Part shown: positions 10,808-21,845 of the stretch, piece after piece | Layout: each line of letters starts with the position of its first letter | Numbering within the stretch: position 1 is the stretch's first letter | Source of the DNA: Adiantum capillus-veneris | Lineage: Eukaryota; Streptophyta; Polypodiopsida; Polypodiales; Pteridaceae | Assembly: GCA_014529385.2 (NCBI GenBank) | Contig: CM043959.1 | Coordinates: 54,438,253-54,502,252, forward strand | DNA: 64,000 nt | Direction: 5' to 3' | Translations under genes and position numbers: made by a program | Notes under the pieces: model-generated | The model's input: only the letters and a program-made list of their open reading frames with translations | Told to the model about the DNA's origin: nothing | Databases searched by the model: none

Positions 10808-11645
10808 TGCTGAGAAGAGGGTTTGAGAGGTGCCACACTATGGCGAGAAGCTATAGAAATTTGGGCAGAGTAACCTTTGTATCGGGAGTAAAATCTCAAC
10901 CGAAATAGGCTCAAAAGTGCCAACAATGGAAGTCACGACTCGCGGGAAGTAAATCCGGCAGAGTCTCCTTTGTATGAGGAGTCAAAACTCAACTCAAAAT
11001 GCATATAAATGTGCCAACTGCACTAACTGGGCATCTGCTGCACAAAACCAGTGCTATGTGAGTGCCAACTCAGCGTCAAAAGCATAAATAACCGTCCAGA
11101 TACATATCCTATGGCGAGGGTACCGTAAAGGGGAACTCCAGCTACCTGTATCACCGAAAGTGTCTCAACATTCGAGCACACCCCAGCTCAAAGAAAACCT
11201 CACGCTATCGACCCTCCAAAAGGCTAATGCAGACACAAAAATAACTAGCCACAGTCTTAGAAAGGGCTCTTCCGGTCCGAGTCTCAGAAACGGCCGAGAA
11301 AAACCGCCAAAATAGCCAAAAATGGCTCCACACGGAGTACAGTGGGCAGTGTCCGCAACTCAACGTACATGAGTAAAATCGCGCTCAAACAGGCGTCAAG
11401 AACTGCTGCATGCAGTGAAAGTGATCCCTGCGGGGATATCTGCTCTCAAAAGAGCTCAGTAGCACTATGTGTGCTCACAACAAAATGCATCTGTCAACGC
11501 ATGTGTCCGCAGAGAATCTGCTGTCGTAATGACTGCCAAATCGCCTGTGAAAGCGCTGTGTCTGGTAACCTGGAGAATCTGTGAGTGAATGGGCTGAAAA
11601 ACCCCGTGTAACTTGTAACCTACGTGTCGGTGTCGCTATGTGCCG

Positions 11646-11685
11646 ATTTCTGCCGTCGGGCAGAAATATGCTAGTCGAATAGCCG
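11646..11685. repeat. Leader hairpin module, copy 1
   Basis: A perfect 9-bp stem (ATTTCTGCC 11646-11654, GGCAGAAAT 11659-11667) with loop GTCG is followed by GCTAGTCGAATAGC, which can form a second small stem. A similar module lies at 11925-11962. Confidence 0.7.
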
Positions 11686-11924
11686 CCAAAGGTGTCGTAT
11701 CCGTAAACTGTGTCGTACAGGGCGATCGATGCACTCGGTGCCGATGCCGGGTGTCACTCCTCTATGATAGAGGTACCTCACCCGTGCATGTCGCAAGCAC
11801 GGTCGTCGATCGCGGGAACGTGCTCGTGTGGGGAAGCGCCCGGTGTCTGGGTCGGATGTCGGAAATCCGCCGCAATGAGGAGCGTCGAGCTGGTGCGAAT
11901 GAGCGGTGTCGATGTCGATGTCGC

Positions 11925-11962
11925 CTTCCGCCGCCGGGCGGAAGTGGCTAGACGAATAGCCG
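11925..11962. repeat. Leader hairpin module, copy 2
   Basis: A perfect 8-bp stem (CTTCCGCC 11925-11932, GGCGGAAG 11937-11944) with loop GCCG is followed by GGCTAGACGAATAGCC, a second stem. Two positions that are T-A pairs in copy 1 are C-G here, so pairing is kept. Confidence 0.7.
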
Positions 11963-13062
11963 TAAAACGCCAATGCTCGAATGGTCAATATCGAGTCGGA
12001 TTGGTATCAATTGCAGATTTTGCTCGATCTACGAAGATTGCCTCAAATTTGTCGGACTCGGTCGCTTGTGCTCGCTCGCAAGCACGGTGTCAAGCTCTCA
12101 TTTGTCTCTGTCACTCTTTTTTCAGTCACTTGCTGTCGATTTCTCACAGCTCAAGAGTCGGGATCCAAGGGTTTGGAAAGGAGAGGGGGCGGTCGGAGAG
12201 TTGGGTTTGAAGGTCAAGGCTTGCATGGGGTGTGCACCCACCCTCACAGACAAAACATGTTTGTGTCAAAAAAGCCTTTTTTAAAAAAATCTTTTTTTTT
12301 TCAATAGCTCTGTCGATTTCTGCAGACGAGTGTGTCTGTGTGTGTGTGTGTGTGTGTGTGAGGATATCCTTACGGTGCCTGCTCCTCCACCACAGCGCTG
12401 CCTTGTGTGATACCAATAGATGAGTGCTTCTACAGCTTGCGGTGCTTCTGGCTGCTCAATTCGATACTGCCCACAACCCACAGCCCGAATGTGTGTGTGT
12501 GGGTGGGGACACACCTGCTCAAATGCTCCTGCATGAGAGCTTATCCTCTTGCTTGGTGCAGCACTGCTGCTCGGGTTGCACCTCTTAATTTGTTGCTTAT
12601 ACACACAGAGTGTGTGTGTGTGTGTGTGTGATACCACGCTCGGACTGCCCGACTGCAATCCCTCCCAAGCTACTCCAAGCCTTCAATTCGATGCTGCCTT
12701 GACTCTATCTCCTTATGCCTTGATCTCCTCAATGTCTTGGGCTGCTTAACCTGAGAGATCGACAACGCTGCCCTGTGTGTGAGCCCGGATTCCCTGGCTG
12801 CCTTAATTGGCTATGTTCACTGCCCCCTGTGACCTGCTCTCGACTTGACTTGCAGCTCTTCCTTGCTTTGCAAAGCTTTCCATGAAGACCTCCAAGCTTC
12901 CGATTTTGTCGGGCTTGCCTTCAAGCTCCTGCTACTTCTCGTTTGCTTGACAACACTTGCCTTCAAGCTCAACAACCTGCAGATCTCGAATTCCCTGCTG
13001 AGACTCTATGCTTCCAAGGGCAGCTGCACACACGGTGATGGGGAGCGGGATTGGTAAGCCAA

Positions 13063-13074
13063 GCTTTGATACCA
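13063..13074 (-). promoter_or_regulatory. C1 primer-binding site (initiator tRNA-Met)
   Basis: The minus strand reads TGGTATCAAAGC two bases inside the 5' LTR. It differs at one base from the plant initiator tRNA-Met complement TGGTATCAGAGC. Confidence 0.93.
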
Positions 13075-13076
13075 AT

Positions 13077-13283
13077 TGATGAGCGCGTGTAGCGCGTACG
13101 GAGTGTGTGCAAGAGAAGGGAAGAAGAGAAATGGGGAAGGGGGGAAGATGCACAGGCAGCCCGTGTAGGTTAGTGGAGAAGAAAGAGTAAAGTCAACACT
13201 TCCTCTTTCTCTCCCTATATTGAATAGGTGAACTTTAGTGTACAAGGGTGGTTTCCCATGGCCACCTGGCATACACCCCAACA
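13077..13283 (-). repeat. C1 5' LTR
   Basis: Partner of 7097-7302; in element sense it runs from TGTTGGGG to TCATCA and is followed by the PBS. The high identity of the pair implies a fairly recent insertion, before the internal deletion or by mobilisation of an already deleted copy. Confidence 0.93.
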
Positions 13284-14311
13284 CAAGGAGGGGGCGAGCC
13301 CTACAAGAGGGGGGTAGAGAGAGAACACACACACCCTCACACAAGGCAAGCTTGGTACAAAGAAGGCAAAAGGGACACTTATCAAGCTCCTCCTCATGTT
13401 GCCCTCATGGTGTGCCTAAAGCCTATTGGTTGGCCTCCCAAGAAGTCTAATGTAAATTAGTTAATTTAATTAATTGTTTTAGTATTTATCAAGTTTTCTC
13501 TCTTGAAGGGAAAAGGGGGACACTTGTCCCAGGGCTACCCTTGTTGCTTGATATGCCCCTGCTTGTGATTGGCTAGGCCTCCTGGAGGGGTCCAATGAGC
13601 TTCAAGCATGAGCTACAAGGGGGGGTCAACAAAGCATGCTAGGGGGTTGCTTGAGGGGTATACTCTCCCACACACACTCTCATTGTGTGAAGTGCAAAGT
13701 GCAAGAGCTCCATCTCCTTCTCCAAGCTAGTAGAGAAGTTGAGAGCCTACACCAACACTCTTGGCCATGGAATGCAAATCCAACCAAGAGCCATGCTTCA
13801 ATGCTTAAGCTTGCCATCTTCTCCATCTTCATTACTATGCTATTATGTATGCTAGCAAGAAGAGTGATGATAAGTTCTTTCTCCTATGAAATGTTTCTCG
13901 TTCCTCTTCCCAACCCTCATTCCCGGCTAGCTCTCTCCACCTTCGAAGGTGTTTGAGGTCTTGGGATAGTTAATGCTTTCCACAAAGCTTATGTTATGCT
14001 CGTGATGCATGAAGCTTTCCATCTTCATTGCATCACCTAGGTCACAAGGAACACAAAAATTGTATTGTAACAAGTCTCTCTTGATGGGAGAAACTATAAT
14101 ACAAATGCTTATTGGAGGGGGGACCGGCTCCACATAAATCCGGTTCTCAAATGTTGTCATGTTCTCTAAGCTCTCTCTCTTGCAAAAGTATGTTCATGCC
14201 AAGTTAATTAAATGCTATGTTTATGTTGCTACCATCAATTAAGTTCACCCGCTATGCTCACAAAGTAATTCCACAAAAGTGTTTTTTTTTAATTTCTGCT
14301 ACTCCATTACC

Positions 14312-14341
14312 GGGGGGGGGGGCGGGGCCGGGGGGGGAGGG
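14312..14341 (+). other. G-rich tract with quadruplex potential
   Basis: Several runs of four or more G are separated by C or CC, enough to form a G-quadruplex on the plus strand. Such runs are also prone to assembly error. Confidence 0.55.
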
Positions 14342-14762
14342 AAGGTGTTTGTTTTTTTGTTAACGTTAAGCACGAACGTTGGAGGAAAATCGAAGGGTGA
14401 AATGCCAAGTCAACCAATTTGGGGGTCGAAAGTATTGCGCTGGCACAAGATACACCATGTTGCCGCCGCACGATGTGAACACAACATCCGACGTGCGTGG
14501 TTTTGATTTGCTGCCAGCGCGCATCACATTTCTGCCGCCGCCCAGCGTGCCCCCGGACATTGTTTGCCTTGCTCGCCTCTTGATTTCATCATTTGGTTCT
14601 TTTACTCTTGCGTTGTACAATACTTAGACAAACCTAAGGTAAAACTTGCAAAGAGCTGGAGGAACATTTGCAAGGCAATCAGACGCTCTTCTTTCTCCTC
14701 TCCCGCTCTGTCCGTCTGCTCTCTGCTGGTAAGCTTCTCTGCTTTAGGATGTGTTGTTTGCG

Positions 14763-14767
<5 letters not shown>

Positions 14768-14805
<38 letters not shown>
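14768..14805. repeat. (GA)n microsatellite
   Basis: About 19 uninterrupted AG/GA dinucleotides. Confidence 0.97.
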
Positions 14806-14806
<1 letters not shown>

Positions 14807-14840
14807 AATTCGGAAATCTCACGAGACCATAATTCTCATA

Positions 14841-14915
14841 ATGGCGGCCCTCTTGAATAGAACTGTTCGTAATACACAAGCTTGGCGTAATAGCTTTGAC
14901 GAACTCACTGGCTAA
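14841..14915 (+). other. Short ATG ORF, 24 codons, possible first-exon remnant
   Basis: ATGGCGGCC is a strong plant start context, and the 24-residue product starts MAALLNRTVRNTQAW. It sits just after a pyrimidine-rich stretch and the (GA)n tract, as in many plant 5' UTRs. No homology is recognised and no following exon is evident. It is recorded as the only host-gene-like hint in the unassigned region. Confidence 0.2.
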
Positions 14916-15485
14916 AGCTTCAAGACCATGACTTAGGCACGGCCATGGAGGAGACACAGTGTCTTTGGCTCTGACTTGTGGTTGACTCACAACCTTGCAG
15001 AGACAGCACTTGTTGAAGGAACGCCAGCCTCACACAGCAAATTAGCGTGTTATTTAAGACTGGCCTGATACTGCTTCTATGCATGTAATGCTACTTGCGC
15101 TGATGTGTGTGTGTGTGAGAGAGAGAACTTTATAGCCCGAGTCTTTGAGGCATTGTTTCTTGGTTTGCCTAAATGTTTAGCCAGTGTGTTGTTTGTTGAT
15201 TAGAGTGGGCATACATGATGGTTTCGTGACATGAGGGGCAGTTGCATGGCTTTTGCAATTTCCGGGGTAACACACCTTTTTTCAAGGCTCACTGACTTAT
15301 CTGGTCTTAATACTTACTTCATTGCAATTTAGACCAAGCACTCTATAGATGATTCCAGATGCAGGTCATCAGTCAGTCGGACCTCTACCGGCGGGATACA
15401 ATTTTTGCTATTATGTGCAGCATCACTCTTTGGACCATTGGCGTTTGTGCTCACATTTTGGATTCTCAGTCTTCTCCTAGATCCA

Positions 15486-15590
15486 CCACTCTGATAGTGT
15501 CAGGTGCAGCGGAATTGAAACGATGAAGATCTCGGTTTACTTCCTTTCCTTGGGTTTGTGATTCCTTTTAGCTTGAATGATGGTTCCTTT
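15486..15590 (-). repeat. B3: edge of an old B-type LTR, with PBS-like remnant
   Basis: TGTCAGGTGCAGCGG at 15498 resembles the LTR edges at 24282, 28228, 29598 and 44388 (TGTAAGGTGCA). The preceding ACTCTGATAG resembles the PBS complement GCTCTGATACCA. The LTR is cut at 15590 by Chr-A and resumes at 48845. Confidence 0.55.
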
Positions 15591-16136
15591 TATAACAAAC
15601 TTGGACACTCCAAGTCAAGAATCTACCTCGACACGAGTTCACAATTAGATTTGACACGGCCCAACGGAGTTTCGTGCCAAGAGGTATTGGCCCCAAAGAT
15701 TGGCGCCCCTTTCGATATTTCTTTTTGTATTAAATCTGTGCCCAAAGTACAAGGGAGTGGGAGAGTTCTCACTCTCAAACTTTGCGTCCAGATGATCTGC
15801 AGAGTGGGAGCCCAACCACTTATTTAAAGGTTTACAAGGGATGCCAAAAGCAAAGCCCCAAAAGCTGCCATCTTTTTAAAAATAGGCTTAAAAATAAAGT
15901 AATGCTAAAAAAGTTGCTATTTTCCACTTGCGTAGGATTTCTTGCGCAAAAGCTGAGAATTTGTACAGCCGTCACTTTTTACGGAGATCCATACGCTCAG
16001 CCACGTCAGTAGTCCGCTTTCCCCGTCGCAAATGGCGCCGCAAATCACGGGTCCGTACACTGCTGTCACGTGTTGCCAGCCGGGGAGGTTGTGTGTATGC
16101 CACCGGAAAGGCCAGCCACGTCACCAGTTTGTGACA
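15591..16136 (-). repeat. Chr-A 3' LTR
   Basis: 546 bp. In element sense it starts TGTCACAAACTGG beside the PPT and ends TGTTATA, decayed from TGTTACA. It has the same layout and length as the solo LTR 47007-47552 and is related to the Chr-B LTR. Confidence 0.92.
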
Positions 16137-16175
16137 TACCCCCCTCTTGAAAGCATTGTAATCGCCCTCGATTAC
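16137..16175 (-). promoter_or_regulatory. Chr-A PPT with adjacent hairpin
   Basis: The minus strand reads TTTCAAGAGGGGGGTA against the LTR start. Eight bases further in is a perfect 7-bp hairpin (GTAATCG 16158-16164, CGATTAC 16169-16175). The same hairpin stands beside the PPT of element D. Confidence 0.85.
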
Positions 16176-16775
16176 GTCTGCAAAACAGGCAAAGGCCATA
16201 AACTGTCTTAGCAGACACTGGCTGTTAGTATCGACGCACTAGGAACACACATCTAGCACATGTATCAATCGACAATCACATCACTGAACATCTCTTGACA
16301 TCACATAACAAATCACATTCAAAAATTCATTCGGACTCAGACCATGATTAATCGGCAACATATTTAGCAATCACATCTAGATCCACTCGGAATCTCATAG
16401 ATGTCCGATTAACTAATCCTTATTGCAACCATGTCTATCGAGATCTTTCAAACGGAAATGCTATGGTCAGTTCGTCTATCAGTTCTTGCACTTAGACAAG
16501 TCAAGAACAAATCAGTATCATATTATCGGGAATTTCAGTTCTTATAGTGATTATAGCGGAATACTGTCAGCTCACAGTATCCCTGAAACTCAAAAGAGAC
16601 ATCAGTGACTTTAGTATCAAAAATCGGGGCAATCTGTTGACGAAGGAGTGGAGCGACTCCCCTCTTGTGCATACTCATTGCACCAAATTCCGCCCAAGTT
16701 GAGTTTGGGGTTCGATTTGGAATAGACTATGCTAAACCAAAAGCTTCAACGTAAAGGTTCACAATCTGAGGAGTA
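16176..16775 (-). other. Chr-A 3' untranslated region
   Basis: 600 bases between chromodomain and PPT, AT-rich, without coding potential or clear repeats. Confidence 0.7.
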
Positions 16776-16869
16776 TCTACCAGGTCCTCCTCCTCCTCCA
16801 TCCACTTGCATCCAATGCGGGATAGTTCTTGAATTCAACCAAGAACCACCTTATCACTTTATCTTTTAT
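16776..16869 (-). pseudogene. Chr-A chromodomain end
   Basis: The minus strand encodes a decayed chromodomain tail equivalent to [20 protein letters not shown] in Chr-B, with expanded GGA codons (run of TCC at 16784-16802) and a frameshift. It is separated from the rest of pol by Chr-B. Chromodomains guide integration to histone marks. Confidence 0.8.
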
Positions 16870-16874
16870 CTTTC

Positions 16875-17445
16875 TGTCACAAAGTGATGACATGGCTATT
16901 GATAGCAAAAACCCTAATTTTTGCCAGAAACCCTAAAATTCCTGCAAACCCTAATTTTTGCCAGAAACCCTAATTTTTGGAAATCGCGGAGGTGAAAAAA
17001 AAATAAAATTTTTTTTTGTTTTTTTTGAGCGACGCAAATCTCTGCTTTTTGGCTTTGCAAGAAAATTGGAAGAGAGATAAAGAGAGAATATGCTTTATTG
17101 CTACTCTCATTGAGAGAGAGAGAATCTGCTTTTTTGCTTTCAAGCTTTTGGGGCTCTGCTTTTGGGCATCCCTTGTAACATTTAAATATGCGGTGAGGGC
17201 CTCACTTCTTAGAGTATCTGGACGCAGAGTCTGAGAGTGAAACCCTAACCGCTCTTTGTACTCTGACATTGATTTTTAATACATAAAGAAATACCGCAAG
17301 GGGCGCCAGTCTTTGGGGCCAATATCTCTAGGCACGGAACTTCGCCAGACCAGTGTAAATCTATTGTGATCTGTGAATTGTTTTGAAGTGGTTATTTGGT
17401 GCTATCGCGATTGATTCTTGACGTGGAGTGTCCAAGTCTGTTACA
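16875..17445 (+). repeat. Chr-B 5' LTR
   Basis: 571 bp from TGTCACAAAGTGATG to GTCTGTTACA. U3 starts with four to five AAACCCTAA-type telomere-like units (16908-16978). TATA-like TTTAAATATG is near 17180. The matching solo LTR 47007-47552 shares ends and the telomere-like block. Confidence 0.93.
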
Positions 17446-17446
17446 G

Positions 17447-17458
17447 TGGTATCAGAGC
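17447..17458 (+). promoter_or_regulatory. Chr-B primer-binding site (initiator tRNA-Met)
   Basis: TGGTATCAGAGC, a perfect complement to the initiator tRNA-Met 3' end, one base after the LTR. Confidence 0.96.
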
Positions 17459-17518
17459 ACAGTCGATTTCTCTTCTACGGGAAATACGATCCCCAAATTT
17501 TTTTTTTCCGCGGCACCT

Positions 17519-19133
17519 ATGGCTTCACGCAAGGATCAGTTGACTCCCTCTGCATCTAGAGATGCGGACAGGGATCACAACGAAGATTTCGACAGAGTGT
17601 GGCCCGCCTCGGCCTACTCACGCGGAGCAAAGAGAGATGAAGCATTGTCAATTGATTGGCGATGCAACAAAGATGATGCTCAGTTTTGTGAAGGATCCGA
17701 AATCGACAAAATATATGAGCGAGACTTCTTTTCAGGAAGTGCATGCGCAGTGGCAGAAAACCACTACACCACCCCTGAAACCCGCTCTCAAGAAACCTTC
17801 TGATCACAAACAATACTCAGAGAAGGAATTACAAGAGGTGGTTGATGCACGAATTGCTCAGCTTTTTGACGCGCCAAAGAAAGCCAAAAAGAACGGCAAA
17901 AAGCAAAAGAAAAGCACTGACTTCTCGGGATATTTGGGTCGTCAGTCGACTTTTGACAAGGCAAAGAAACGAAAGAAGTGTGTTCGATTTGAAGGAGTAC
18001 CCAATTCTTCTTCTTCTTCTTCTGACAGTTCTTCTAGCTCTTTAGATTCGAGCGAAGAAGACAGAAAAGGTAAAAAGCGAAGCAAGAAACAAAGCTTCTG
18101 AAAGGGCAAGAAAAAGGCAAAGAAGGCTAAATCTCGCCCTGAGACTGATAGTTCTACCGAGGACTTGTCTACAGATAGCTTAGATTCGGATGACAGAAAC
18201 TTTTATGCGAACAAGAAGAATTTTTACAAAGCCAACCAGTATGACTTTCTCGAAGATAAAAGCAAGAAAGTCCGAGAGTTTAAGGAAGGTGGCCACTCGA
18301 TCAAGTTTGATACTTTTTCAAGGATACTCAGATGCTTCGAAGGCTTTGTCTTTTATATAGCAGGTTGACATCGCTTTCGCGGGAGGACGCTATTCAAAGC
18401 ACTCCAAGATTCGAAGAGGTGCCTCTTACTTTAAGGGGAATGCTCGTACTTGGTGGTCCACACTTCTTTTAAACAAGACTGCGCCAGTTAAATGGTTGAA
18501 AAATAAGAAGCTTTTTATTTCTTCTTGGTTGACACAAGAATATGAACGAGATGTACGAGCTGCTTGGAACCATCTTCGGATGACCAAGAAAGATACAATC
18601 AATGCTTACTGTGAAAGATTCTGGAGCTCTTTTCTACCCGCCTCTTTATTCAAGAAGACCTCCTTCAGAGAACAGATTGAGCGGTTTACCTTGGGTCTAC
18701 CTACAGAGATCCAAGATCACTGCTTGGAACAGAAGTCAACTTCTATTCAAGAGTTGACGAGTCATGCGAAGCGAGGCTTTGCCATTCACTCTGGCAGTCT
18801 GACCTATCCACAGATGAGGCCATGACACAACGAGCCGAACAGACTTCTGGGAAGGAAAGTAAAAAGAAAAAGAGCAACCCAGAGAAAAAAGATGCATGAC
18901 CCAAGCTTACTCCTGAGGAGAGAGCTCGCTTCATCAGAGAGGGGAAGTGCTTTGGATGCGGGGAACATGGACATATCTCTGCGAAGTGCCCTAAAAAGGC
19001 ACAGAAAGAACAGAATGATAAAGACGACGACAGGCCTGAGAGTTCGAGAGCAGTTGAGGAACGTGGCAGAAAAGGCAGAATTGGTACCACATGGCGTGGG
19101 ACCTGCATCGAATCTAATGAATGAAAGTACAAA
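17519..19133 (+). pseudogene. gag: Chr-B gag
   Basis: It starts at ATG 17519 (MASRKDQLTPSASR), shifts frame by about 17750, and continues through a Lys-rich and Ser-rich acidic region (poly-Ser near 18003-18050), KKNFYKANQYDFLEDKSKK and the capsid-like core (ARTWWSTLLLNK, LFISSWLTQEYERD, YCERFW, TLGLPTEIQDHCLEQ) at about 18440-18820. A zinc knuckle CFGCGEHGHISAKC lies at about 18949-18990. Stops at 18099-18101, 18366-18368 and 18823-18825, together with frame changes, inactivate it. Gag would form the particle and package RNA. The Chr-A gag at 47558-48693 has the same order, which confirms the family. Confidence 0.88.
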
Positions 19134-21845
19134 CTTTGCCGCTTTTGGGGCAAAGTGAAGGATCAGGAAGCTCTTTTGAAGGAGCCAAGGCCAACTTCTT
19201 TTCACTTGGAATTGGTGGCTCGATTTGGAATTACGCTCGACAGACTGACGCCACAGGTGGAGGTAGTTCGATTGGCACCCGGATGGGATGTTGCCATTAC
19301 ACCGAGCATTGGCAAACTTCGTTTGCAATGACAGGGGTGTTCAGGGCACGCGAGTGACGTTCTACTCGGGATCCCTTGGTACCACAAGAACTACGTCCTG
19401 GTTGACTACCAGGTCGAGAAAGCGACTTTGATAAATGAAGAGCTTAGAGATTGTACTTGATGAACTTCAATTTCTTTACTCATTCTTTTGGGAGAGAACT
19501 GAACGATGGATAAAGGTTGAATATTTGACCTGATCAAAAGAACGCCAAGATTTTTCTCCACACTCATGCCGATTGTTTTTTAGAGGGCTTGAAGATCAGA
19601 CCATTGACTTGATACCTGGAAGCACGCCATCGAACCGGCCACCGAACCGTGTGAGCTGAGTACAGAATGTAAAGATTATGAACCCAGTGAAAGACCTCTT
19701 GGAAAAGGGTCTTGTCCAACATAGTACTTCACCGTATTGCTCTCCACTGTTGTTGGATTTGAAGAAAGACGGATCTTGGAGAATGAGCATCGATTATAGC
19801 GCTCTTAACAAAATCACCATCAAGAACTGATTTCCGATTCCTAGGATCGATGATATACTCGACAGGTTACATGGATCCTCGTGCTTTAGCAGGATTGACT
19901 TGAAGAGTGGATATCATCAGATCCGAATCGCATCGGGAGACGTCTACAAGACAGCCTTTCAAACGACTTTTGGGTTATATGAGTTTTTTTGGTGATGCCT
20001 TTTGGCTTAACCAATGCTCCTGCGACATTTAAATCGGATGATGGACATGATTTTTCAAGAGTACATGCTATTTGTTAGCACTTTCTTTGATGATACCATT
20101 GTTTTCTCCAAGAATGAAGCAGAACACAGAGATCATATGCTTCAGAGATACTTTTTTTTTGGGACACTTTGTCTCAGCAAACAGGAGTGCAAATGGATCC
20201 GGCCAAGATAGACACTGTCCGTGATTGGCCCGATTTGAAGAATGTCCATGAAGTTGAAAGCTTCTTGGGACTGTGTTCGTACTATAGACGGTTCATTTGA
20301 AAGTTTGCAGAGGTTGCTTCCTCTTTGCATATTCTTGATACAGAAAGGAGTCCCTTTCTCGTAGGGATCCACAGAGGTGATTGCCTTTCAGACATTGAAA
20401 GAGAAATTGACTACAAGACCAGATTTGACTTTGCCGGACTTGCAGAAGTCATTTGAAGTATTTTGTGATGCATGTGGTCGTAGTTTGGGTGTGGTCTTAA
20501 TGCAAGAAGGCCATGTCATTGCTTACGAGAGCCGATTGTTCTCTAGGCCGGAAATGATAGCATAGATTTATGAGAAAGATACAGATGTTGCAGATTTATT
20601 TTCACACGGATACGGGATGGGGAGACAATAGCTTTGGGAAGGCTACTTGATGAGAAAAACCATGTTGTGCGTTACACAACCGTTGAGGCAAAAGGTTATG
20701 ACTGAATGTCACTGTCCACCTTTTACGGGTCACCGCGGCATTGCTACCATCATGAAGGGGGTAGAGAGATACTTCTTTTTGCCGAGACTCAAAAAGGATG
20801 TGGAAGAGTTTGTGCGCAGTTGCTTAGTATGCCAGAAGGTCAAGTTTGACAGGCATAAGGCATAGGGATTGTTACAGCCTTTACCCATACCCACCCGCCC
20901 CTTGGAAAGTATTGCAATGGATTTTATTTTTGATCTCCCGAGAACACAAAATGATCACGATGATTTTTCGATTACATGGCACGTCTGAGACGATTGTCTC
21001 CGACAGACACCCCAGATTTATGAGTTTGTTTTGGAAGGCAATTTGGGAGAACATTGACACGCGGTTGCAGTTCTCGTCATTGTTCCACTTGCAGACTGAC
21101 GGGCAATCTGAGATTGCCTATTCAATGGTTTTAGATTTATTGAAGTCTTGTATCTCGGATCAGAAGACTCAATGGGAAAAGAACTTGCCTTTGATGGAAT
21201 TTGCCTACAATAACACGATACACTCTTCGACGGGGAAGACGCCATTTAAGATTATTGAAAGTGCTGCAAATGTTCCATCCTTCCTGAGCACGAAAGATTA
21301 GATATTTGAAGCGGATGAATATTCGCGAGATTTGGATACGGCTTTTGTCAAGGTTCGCGAGACTTTGCAGAAGTCTCAAGAACGACAGAAAAAGGCAGCG
21401 GATCCCCATCGTCGCGACTTGAAACTGAAGGAGGATGATTGGGTGCTCTTACGTTTTGAGAAGGCACGCCTACGAAAGAAAAAGGGAAAGGAGAGGCTTT
21501 TTTTTCAATGCTTAGTATGCGATACTACGGACCTTTCCAGATCACTGAAAAGATAAATGATGTCTCCTTTCGATTGAAACTGTCGGATACTTGGAGGATT
21601 CACAATGCATTCCATGTGAGTCTCTTGAAACCTTTTAAGGGTGATGTGCCTGATGATGGGGAGCCTGATGAGCAACCCGAAGTGGAAGAAAATGAGGAGA
21701 TCCTTGTTCTTGAACAGATTTTGACACATAAGGATACGAAGACTAAAGGTAAAGTTCGAAGGCGGTTCTTGGTTAAGTTCAAGAACTATTCTGCATTGGA
21801 TGCGAAGTGGATGGAGGAGGACCTAGCATCTGGCCAATATCTCTA
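19134..21845 (+). pseudogene. pol: Chr-B pol with chromodomain
   Basis: The protease region (19134-19440) lacks the catalytic triad by a short deletion near 19170 but keeps the DVLLGIPWYH-like end. RT (about 19640-20160) keeps [20 protein letters not shown] and FFDDTIVFSK, then jumps, missing about 25 residues. RNase H (20377-20575) is fused near 20578 to pre-integrase sequence. The integrase finger (CHCPPFTGHRG, CLVCQKVKFDRH; about 20700-20865) is followed by a deletion. The rest of the core (ETIVSDRHPRF, QTDGQSEIAYS) and GPY/F ([20 protein letters not shown]) follow. The chromodomain ends the protein ([20 protein letters not shown], about 21760-21820) with a stop at 21843-21845 formed at the seam with U5. 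Many stops; inactive. Confidence 0.9.

Larger units (their letters stand above)
10808..13062 (-). other. C1 long untranslated leader
   Basis: About 2.2 kb lie between the PBS and the gag ATG. It has no protein family signal. It contains a diverged direct duplication of about 65 bases (near 10862 and 10950), a duplicated hairpin module (11646-11685, 11925-11962) and three (GT)n tracts (about 12330-12360, 12489-12503, 12608-12630). Plus-strand ORFs here, including one of 166 codons at 11710-12210, have no recognisable domain. A leader this long is unusual for copia and may include captured sequence. Confidence 0.6.
7097..13283 (-). mobile_element. Ty1/copia element C1, internally deleted
   Basis: Two near-identical LTRs of about 206 bp (7097-7302 and 13077-13283) flank 5.8 kb read on the minus strand. 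Signals are complete: PBS TGGTATCAAAGC beside the right (5') LTR and copia PPT AAGTGGGAGGT beside the left (3') LTR. LTR ends in element sense are TGTTGGGG and TCATCA. Gag is intact; protease and the first part of integrase survive with one stop; the rest of integrase, all of RT and most of RNase H are missing. Flanking bases (ACAGG at 7092-7096, CAAGG at 13284-13288) resemble but do not match as a target duplication. The element could only move with enzymes supplied in trans. Confidence 0.92.
13284..15497. other. Unassigned region, possibly rest of a gypsy LTR plus older host DNA
   Basis: No family-level protein match on either strand. 13284-14280 may continue the LTR cut by C1 at 7096. From about 14370 the composition changes; GC-rich sequence, a pyrimidine-rich stretch (14685-14722) and a (GA)n tract could be a degraded gene 5' region. 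A short ATG ORF lies at 14841-14915. A plus-strand ORF at 13636-13956 has no recognisable feature. Confidence 0.4.

Noticed and set aside
11710-12210. Plus-strand ORF of 166 codons in the C1 leader
   Set aside because: Antisense to the element, GC-rich, no recognisable domain; overlapping frames on both strands are equally open.
17447-17458. TGGTATCAGAGC as part of a tRNA gene
   Set aside because: Only the short primer-binding complement is present beside LTR edges; no cloverleaf or internal promoter boxes.
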